NCBI GenBank assembly: GCA_049423065.1
Contig: JBMSQB010000030.1
Coordinates: forward strand, 1 to 48,515
DNA: 48,515 nt
Reading direction: 5' to 3'
Source: SYIM01 sp041182885
GTDB lineage: Bacteria > Pseudomonadota > Gammaproteobacteria > Burkholderiales > Burkholderiaceae_E
In this document: piece by piece, positions 15,001-24,000 of the stretch
Layout: each line of letters begins with the position of its first letter
Position numbering within the stretch: the first letter of the stretch is position 1
The notes under the pieces: model-generated
The model's database searches: none
Told to the model about the DNA's origin: nothing
The model's input: the letters and a program-made list of their open reading frames with translations, nothing else
Program-made: the position numbers and the translations under genes

Positions 15001-18000
15001 ACCAGCACGGACATCACCAACAAGTATGTCGACCTGCTGGTGCCCTGGAGCGCGATTCAGACGCAGAACTGGGGCACCGTCAACGTCAGCGCCCAGGTGG
15101 TGAGCGCCGCAGGCAATGCCAGCGCGGCCAGTGCGGTGGATGTGAGCTATGTATTCGATCTGCCCCTGGTCAGCACCGGTACCAGCTACGGCTTCAGGAT
15201 CAACGGCCGTACCGCGGGCGAAACCAGCTACACGCCGTCGGCTCAAGACCGGATTGGCGATGTCAACGGTGATGGGTACGACGACTTTGCGGTCACGGGC
15301 ATTTCGGGCTTTACCTACATCGTGTTCGGAAAGCCTGGGCTGAGCACAGTCGAGTTGTCTGATGTTGGGACCGTCGCCAACAGCGGCTTTCGCATCACCG
15401 GCATTTCAACCAACGGACTGGCCGGCTATGTCAGCGGCAATGGCGATCTCAATGGCGACGGCTTGGCCGATATCGCGATTTCACCACCCTTCGCAGACTC
15501 GGTCGCGCGATACGTGGTCTATGGCAAGACCAGTGGATCGACGGTCGCCATCACGAGTGGCAACATTGCAGCCTCTGACGGGATGAAGATCACTGCGGCT
15601 GCAGGCACCCTGTGGAGCGGGGGCATTCTGTCGTTCCTCGGCGACGTCAATGGTGACGGCCTGGACGATCTGGGCACTACGGTCACAGCGTCCAACCTGT
15701 CCAACTACGTCGTCATCTACGGAACGACATCAGGCGCGAACATCGCGCTGCCCTGGGTCGCCGCAGGCGGAACGTTTGCAGGCGGATATCAGATTCAGGC
15801 CAACGGTCTGGGCGGCTCGTTCGGCGGACAGTTCGGTCCTGGGGGGCTGGGCGGGGATATCAACGGCGATGGATATTTCGACGTTGTGACCCGCACCGAG
15901 AACTGGAACAGTTCTGGCGGCGTGGTGGATGTGTTCTTCGGAGGTACACCATTCCCCGGCAATGAATCCGGCATTGAGACGACCGGTAACGGACGCGGCT
16001 ATCAGATCAGCGGTTTCACACCGCGGGTGGACCGGGACGTCGCCGGTATTCAGGACATCAACGGTGACGGCCGCGACGACATCATCATTAACTTTTGGGC
16101 AACCATGGGTGCCCCGCAGCAGACCTATGTACTGTTTGGCAAGACCAGCGACGTATCGTTTTCTCGTACAGAGATTCACAACGGCCCCTCCACCAACGGC
16201 TTTGTAATCAATGGTGGGGTCGCCACCAGCAGCAATGAAGGCCACGGGCGCGGCCTGGGCGACTTCAACGGCGACGGTCTGCCCGACCTGATCGTCCAGG
16301 ACTCCAGCCTCAGCATCAACGGCGTGGTCACCGGTGGCGCCTATGTTGTTTACGGAAAGACCAGTACTGCAGCAATCAATCTGTCCGCGTTGAAGGCCTC
16401 GGAGGGTTTCCGTATCAACGGTGAGAGTTCAGGCGACCTGGCGGGGTTCCGGGTGTCGCCCGTGGGTGACGTCAACGGCGACGGTTTTGCCGACTTGCTG
16501 GTCAGCGCCAGTCAAGGCGATCCGACCGGTCGCACCAATGGCGGCATCAGTTATCTCATCTACGGCGGCGTGAGCGATATCCGATCGATGGTTTTCGACA
16601 GCGCCAGTGGTGATTCGGTGGGAACATCGGCGGCTGAAACCTTGACGGGCAACAGCGGCAACAACCAGATCGTTGCAGGCGAGGGCAACGATACGATCCG
16701 GGGCCAGGGTGGCTATGACGTGCTGTACGGCGGTGCCGGCGATGACCGCTTCGAGATCACAGATTCGAACATCCGCGCCCTCGCGGTGGCGTCGGCGGGC
16801 TTTGCCCCTGCGCCAACCAGGATAGACGGCGGTACAGGGCTCGACACGCTGGTGGTGGGCACCGGCGCATTCATGGGCCTCGCCAATGTGGCAAGCCGCC
16901 TGCATGCCATCGAGTATATCGAGCGTATCGAACTCGCAGGCGGAACACTGCAGATTGAAAATGGCCAGGCCCTCACCGTCAACGAAATCACCGGCCCGTT
17001 CAACCGCTTCAATACCGGCAATGGCTGGACAGTCACCGGTACGGTAACCGGGTTCGACGGATCGGTTGACTATCACCAGCTGCTGATCGACGGCAGTGCG
17101 GGCAGCGCGCTGAGGCTGGGATCGGATTTCGTGAAGGCAAGCGGCAGTCTCGCCTACGCGGGTGGCAGCCTTGGCAGTGCCGGCAACTTTGACGTGTATG
17201 CCAATGCGGCCACGCGCACGCAGCTGATCGTGCGCCAGGGCTTGACGGTGCAAACCTCCACAGCGACCGCGCCGACCATCAGCTCGATTCCCGAAGCGGA
17301 TGCCAGCCGCAGCTTCGGAGCGCTCACCCTGGCCGAGGCTGGCGATACCGGCAGCGGCGTGTTCACCAGCAGCGCAGCCGGCACGCCGGTGCTTGTGGGT
17401 CTTGCGGGCACTGGTGCGGTCGCCGGGCAGATTGTTCGCCTGGTCTGGGACGAGCAGGCGCCAGTCGACTACACGCTCACCAGCGCCGACATTACTGCCG
17501 GTCAGGCCCGGGTGACGGTGCCCTCTGCCACGCTGACTGCAGCCACGGCCACGGGCAGCATCGAGACGGTGCCGGTGACAGCGCAAATCCTCAGCGGCTC
17601 GACCGCCGTCACGCCCTTGGGCATCGGCTCCGCTTTGGTGGACTTCACCACCGCCACGGCACCCGCCAACGCGCCGGTGATCAACACCAGCAATGCGGCC
17701 ACATCCGACCTGGCTGGCATTGCCGAGGCCAAATTTGCCAACGGCGGCACCTCGGTGATTGACAACACGCTCTATCCGAGCGAGGCGGTCAACGGCACTG
17801 TGGTGCAGGTGTTCCTCAAGAGCGCAGCTGTGGTCGGCGACTGGGTGCGAATCAATTGGGGCAGCACCAGCTTTACCCACAAGCTCGCCTCGGCGGTGTC
17901 GGTGGGCGGCAGCGTGAGCGTCACGGTGCCCTACAGCATCATTGCCGAGCAGGGCTACGGTACCTTCAATGTGACCGCCCAGCAGTTCACCGCCGATGGC

Positions 18001-21000
18001 GTGGCGGGTTCAGCAGCCAGTGCCCCCGTGTCTGTCACCTATCGCTTCGACCTGCCGCTTTCGATGCCGGGTTCGAGCAGCGCTCCGACATATGGCTTCT
18101 CGCTGTTTGGCGAAACCACCAGCGACAAGCTGGGCGGTGGGGTGAGCAACGCGGGGGACATCAATGGTGATGGCTATGAAGATCTGCTGCTCGGCGCAGC
18201 CAATGTGGGCCCTTCACAGACAGGACGGGCCTATCTGGTGTTTGGCGCGACTTCATCGAGCACCGGGTCGATTGCCGACACGCTGACGCTCGGTAAAGGC
18301 TTCAAGGTCACCAACCAGTCCAGCAGTCATAGCTTCGGCGACAGCGTTTCGGCCGCGGGCGACCTCAATGGCGATGGGCTGGCCGATGCGCTTGTCGGCG
18401 CATCAAACGCCGACATGACCAGCGGCACCGATGCGGGTGCGGCCTACACGGTGTACGGTAAGGCCAACACCACCGATATCGCAGCCTCGGCTATTGGCGC
18501 AGGTTCGGGCGGCTTCCTGATTCGCGGTGGGACCACCAGCGACAACGCTGGTTACGCGGTCTCGGAGATTGGTGATCTGAATGGCGATGGACTGGGTGAT
18601 GTACTGGTCATCGCGCAAAACGCGGATCCAGTGCTGGGCACAACAACGCTCACCAATGCAGGCCGGGCTTACATCGTGTTTGGCAAGACGGGTACCGCGG
18701 TCGTCAACCTGAGCAATCTCGCCACGTCCGATGGCGTGGTGATCAATGGCTTCACCAGCAACGATCAGCTGATGGCGGGTAGCGCAGCTGGCGATGTGAA
18801 CGGCGATGGTTTGCCCGATTTCATCCTGGGTTCATCGCTGGCTGATCCAGGGGCTCGAGCAGATGCCGGGCGCGCCTATGTGGTGTTTGGCAGCATCAGC
18901 AGAACGGCCATCAATCTTTCGGCGGTCAATGGCGGCACAGGAGGCTTCGTTGTCAACGGCGCTTGCGCGGGTGACAAGCTGGGCGCGAGCGTCTCGCAGG
19001 CGGGCGATGTCAACGGCGACGGGCTGGCCGACCTGGTGATCGGTGCCACTGGGGCCAGTCTGCCCACTGGGGTGGGAACGGGCGCAGGACGGGTGTATGT
19101 CGTCTTCGGCCGCACGGCAGGCACGGCTATCGAAGCCTCGGCCATCGCAGGCGCAACGGGCGGCTTCGTAATCAACGCCGAAAGCAGCAGTGCGAGCAGC
19201 GCGCTGGGCAACTCGGTTTCGAACGCGGGCGACGTCAATGGCGACGGCCTGGCCGATCTGCTGATTGGCGCCTCGCTGTCGGACACCGCCGGCGCCGACG
19301 CCGGTAACGCCTATGTGGTGTATGGCAAGACATCCACCGCTGCGGTGGAACTGTCGGCGCTCGATGTGGGCAGCAGCGGCTTTCGGATTGTCGGGCAGAG
19401 CGCTGGTGACTATGCCGGCTCGTCCGTCTCGGCTGCGGGCGACATCAACGGCGACGGCTTTGCCGATCTGGTCATTGGTGCACTGAACGCCGATCAGACG
19501 CTCACCGACCGCGGCAAGGTCTACATCATTTACGGGGGCATGAGCGAGGCCACGGCTTCGGTCTACCAGAGTGCCAATGGTGATGCGATCGGCACGCGAG
19601 CCGCCGACACCTTGACGGGCACCAGCGGCGACAATCAGTTGGTGGGCGGCGATGGCGACGATATCCTCATCGGCGACGGCGGGGCCGATGTGCTGTATGG
19701 CGGGCGCGGCAACGATCTGCTGACGCTGAACGCCGACAACCTGGTCAAGCTTGCGCGCAACAGCGGCAACAACACCCAAGCGGTCGCGCGCATCGACGGC
19801 GGCACCGGTATCGACACCTTGGATGTCACCGGCGACGGACTGTTGTTCGATCTGACTGCGGTCAGCAATGTCGCCATCACTGGCATCGAGCGCATCGACA
19901 TCGGTTCAACCACCACCGGTAATGAACTGAAGATGAGCCTTCGGGATCTGCTCGCGCTGGGCGGTACCGACAACAGTTTCAACACGGGCACCGGCTGGGC
20001 GGTTGCAAGCAGCAACGGAGCCACCGGCTGGGGGGCTACCAACCTGGGCAATCAACTGGTGGTTGACGGCAGCAGTCGCGACACCCTGACGCTCACCAGC
20101 TCGTTCCGGGACATCGGCAACCTGACCCAGGCGGCCAATACCTACCGGGTGTTCCAGTCGGGCTCGGGTCGGACGCAGGTCATTGTCGATGCCGACATGA
20201 ATGTTCGCGTTGCGCCCACCCTCATCAACACGTCCGATTTCGAATGGGCGGATGGTCTGCTCAAGGCCGAGGCGGAGAGCAGCGGTGGTACCGTGGTCCG
20301 GGTGGCGATCAAGGACACCGGCGCGCAGGCTGGCAATGCGATACGCATCAACTGGGGATCACAGAGCATCATCAGTTCCGCGCTCACGAGCACCGACCTC
20401 ACCAATGGCTATGTCGACGTGCTGGTTCCGACCGCCACGCTCACGGCGCAGACGGCCAACGGCAGCAGCGACACGGTGACGGTCACCGCCGACCTGCTCA
20501 CTGCGCCAACATCGGGCACCCTGGTATCGGCGTCCGACCCGGCGCTGGTGTCGGTCAATTTCATCGCGCCCAATGCGCCCATGATCAGTTCCTCGGCCTG
20601 GTCGGCCGCGGGTACCAGCGACACCACCGGTATTCCCGAGGCCAGACTGGCGACCGACTGGACAACCGGAAGCATTCCTACCAGCGGCGTGACCGACAAC
20701 ACGCTGTTCAAGTCCGAGATCGCCAGCAACGGCACCATCGTACGGGTGCAGTTGCCCACCAGTGGCGTCACCGGGGCGACGGTACCCGCAGTGGCGGGCG
20801 ATACGGTTCAACTGAGCTGGGGCAGCCAGACGGTGACCAGTGCTCCATTGACGAGTACCGATATCACCACCAACCGCTACATCGACATCACGGTCCCGGC
20901 CGCCACGCTTGCTGCGCAGGGTTACGGCAACACCGCTGTCACGGCGCGGGTGGTCAGTGCCAGCACCGGTAACGCTTCCGCCGCGTCCGGCACCGTCACA

Positions 21001-24000
21001 GTCAACTTCGCGTTCGATCTGTCGCTTGCGCTGCCGGGCAACCAGACCGCGCCCAGCTATGGCTTTAGCATCAACGGCAATACAAACCCCAACAATTCGA
21101 CCGGGGGGGGGGCGTATGCGGGGGTGGTGAGCAAGCTGGGCGACGTCAACGGCGACGGTTATGAGGATGTATTGATCGGCGCGCCACTTGATGCACTGAC
21201 TGCCTACGGAACGAACGGTGGCGCGGCCTATGTGGTCTACGGCGGCACGCGCATGGCCACTGTCGAACTGTCGGCGATGCAGTCGGCCGGTACATCAAAT
21301 GGCTTCAAGATTAACGCAGCGGGCGACACGACCTTTCGCACGACGTATTTCGGTCTGGCGGGAGAGCTCGATTTCAATGGTGATGGGCTGCCGGACTACC
21401 TGATGCACGCCAATTACGGTGGAAATGCCCGTAACGGCCGGGTATTCCTCGTCTACGGCAACAGCACAGGTCAGAATGTTCAGTTGAGTGCACTCGATAG
21501 TGGCGCCAACAGCGCGCTGGGCTTCCGCGTTGATCAGCAGACGGGCGTGACCTCTGGAGGGATTGCGTACAACGTTGGAAACGGCGCTGCCGGTAGCGGC
21601 GGCAATTCGGGTGTCACCGATATTGGCGACTTGAACGGCGACGGCCTGGAAGATATCGCCATCGGGCAGTCAGTTGCATCGACCGGGTCCGCCCAAGCCT
21701 CCGAGCCGGGCCGGGTGGTGGTCTTGTTCGGTACGACCACCCCGCGCAGCAATCTCGTCCTGCCCGCTTTTAGCAGCCTGAGCGTGGCGGGCGGCTTCAT
21801 CCTGCAAGGCGATTCGCGCATGGGGCCGATGCTGGGCTCCACCGTAGCGGGCGAGGGTGACGTCAATGGCGATGGATACACCGACCTGCTGGTCACCACC
21901 AGCAACACCGCCACCTCTCCCGGGGGCGCCGGCGCCAGCCCGGTTGGCACGGGTTATGTGCTGTACGGCGCCAACAGCCTGGCCAGCCTGAATGTCAACG
22001 ACTTCAGCGGAGCGGGGTTCAGCAGAGGCTTCATCGTCTCTAATATTGGTCAAAGTGCCAACTCCCAGCCGACCGTGGCCTCAAAGATGGATTTTGTCGG
22101 TGATGTGAACGGTGATGGCCTGGACGACATTGTGGTGCCCGGGGTCACCGAGGCCAAGGTGATCTTTGGCCGCGCCACGGGTGGCAACGTTGATGCAGCG
22201 CAGATTGGTGCAGCCGGCAATACCCAGGGCTTTGCAATCACGGGTCTGAGTGGCGCCACGACGCAAAATATTTATACGCGGGTGGCTGGCATTGGCGACT
22301 TCAACGGCGACGGTCTGGACGACATGATCGCCACCGCCTACGAAGGACCGATCGCGGGATTCACCAGTACCCGGATTGGCCATATCTGGGTGGTCTACGG
22401 GCAAACCGGGAATGGCACGGTCAATGTGGGCAGCCTGCAACCCACCCAAGGTTTCTGGATCAAGCCCTTCCTGGACGACCAGTTCATCACGGGCATTGAC
22501 GCAGCCGGCGACGTGAACGGTGATGGTTTCGCAGATCTGATCATTGGTTCGGGTGAGGACACGGTTGCGGGGCGAACCGCCAAGTCGGGCAAGTCCTTCA
22601 TCATCTTTGGCGGCATTTCAGACCTGCAGTCGATGACCTTCCAGAGTGCCAACGGCGATTTGATCGGCACCAGTGCTGGCGAGCCTCTGGCAGGCACCAG
22701 TGGCGCGAACCAGATCGTGGCGGGCGATGGCAACGACACGGTCACCGGCAACGGCGGCGCCGATGTGCTCTACGGCGGCCGTGGCAATGACGTGCTGGTT
22801 CTCAACGACGACAACCTTGCGCAGTTGGCGCGCAGCACCGGCAACGATGGTCAGAACATCGCCCGCCTCAGCGGCGGCACGGGGATCGATACGCTTGAGT
22901 TCTCTGGCGCGGGTCTCGACTTCAACCTCAGCTGGGTGCGACGCTCCTCGATCGAAGGCATCGAAAAAATCGACATCACCGGCTCAGGGAACAACACACT
23001 CCGCCTGGGTCTGCTTGATGTGCTCAACTACGGCGACAACAACCTTTGGAACGCGGGCAATACCAGTGGCGTCTCGGGCGAGGCACTCGCCGCGATCGAG
23101 TCGCGGCGTCAGTTGCGGGTGGAAGGCAACACGGGTGACCGGGTCAACCTGTCCGAGATTGCCGACTGGGTGCGCGCGGGCAATGACATGGTCGACGGCA
23201 ATACCTATGGCGTCTGGAACCATGTCAGTGCAAAAGCGCAGCTGCTGATCAGCCAGAACGTGACGGTGAGTCAGGATACGGTCGCGGCAGTCACCGCTGT
23301 GGCCGACAACGCGGGTTCAATCACCGGAACGGTGGCGAGCGGCGGTGTCACCGATGACACCAGCCTGAATCTGAGCGGTACGCTCAACACCGCGCTCGCG
23401 ACCGGCGAGACGGTTCGAATCTATGACGGCACCACCTATCTGGGCAATGCAACCGTGGCAAGCGGCGCCACCACCTGGACCTACGCTGACGGCCGCACCT
23501 TGAGTGATGGCCAGGTTGTAAGCTATGCGGCCCGTGTGGCCGATGCAGCGCTGAATCAGACGCCCGCCAGTCGACCCTACACGGTCACCGTGGATACTGC
23601 GGCGCCCACTGCCACAGTTGCCGTAAACACCGGCGCCGCGAGCACTGTCAATTCAGGCGCCTCGACCACGCTGCTGATCACCTTGTCAGAAAAGGCTACC
23701 GACTTTGTTTTGGCCGACCTGACTGCAGCCGGCGGCACGGTCAGCAGCCTGACGCCCGTGGCTGCGTCGGGCGATTCAATTGGCGGGTACAGCAGCTACA
23801 CGGCCACCTTTACCGCCAACGGCAATCTGGGCGACGCGCGAACGGTAAGCGTCAGTGCCAACAGGTTTACGGATGCCGCGGGCAACAACAACACGGCGTC
23901 CAACACGCTCACGCTCACCGGCGCGGTGAACAGTTTCCAGTACAACATGGACAGCAGTCTGCCGTCACTGACACAGGCCTGGGGGCGCGACACCTCCGGC

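Noticed and set aside
13351..19779. Antisense open frames of up to 483 codons (13351-14421, 16429-17880, 18832-19779)
   Set aside because: They are shadows of the FG-GAP repeats, repeating complements of the DxNxDG codons; no plausible protein.
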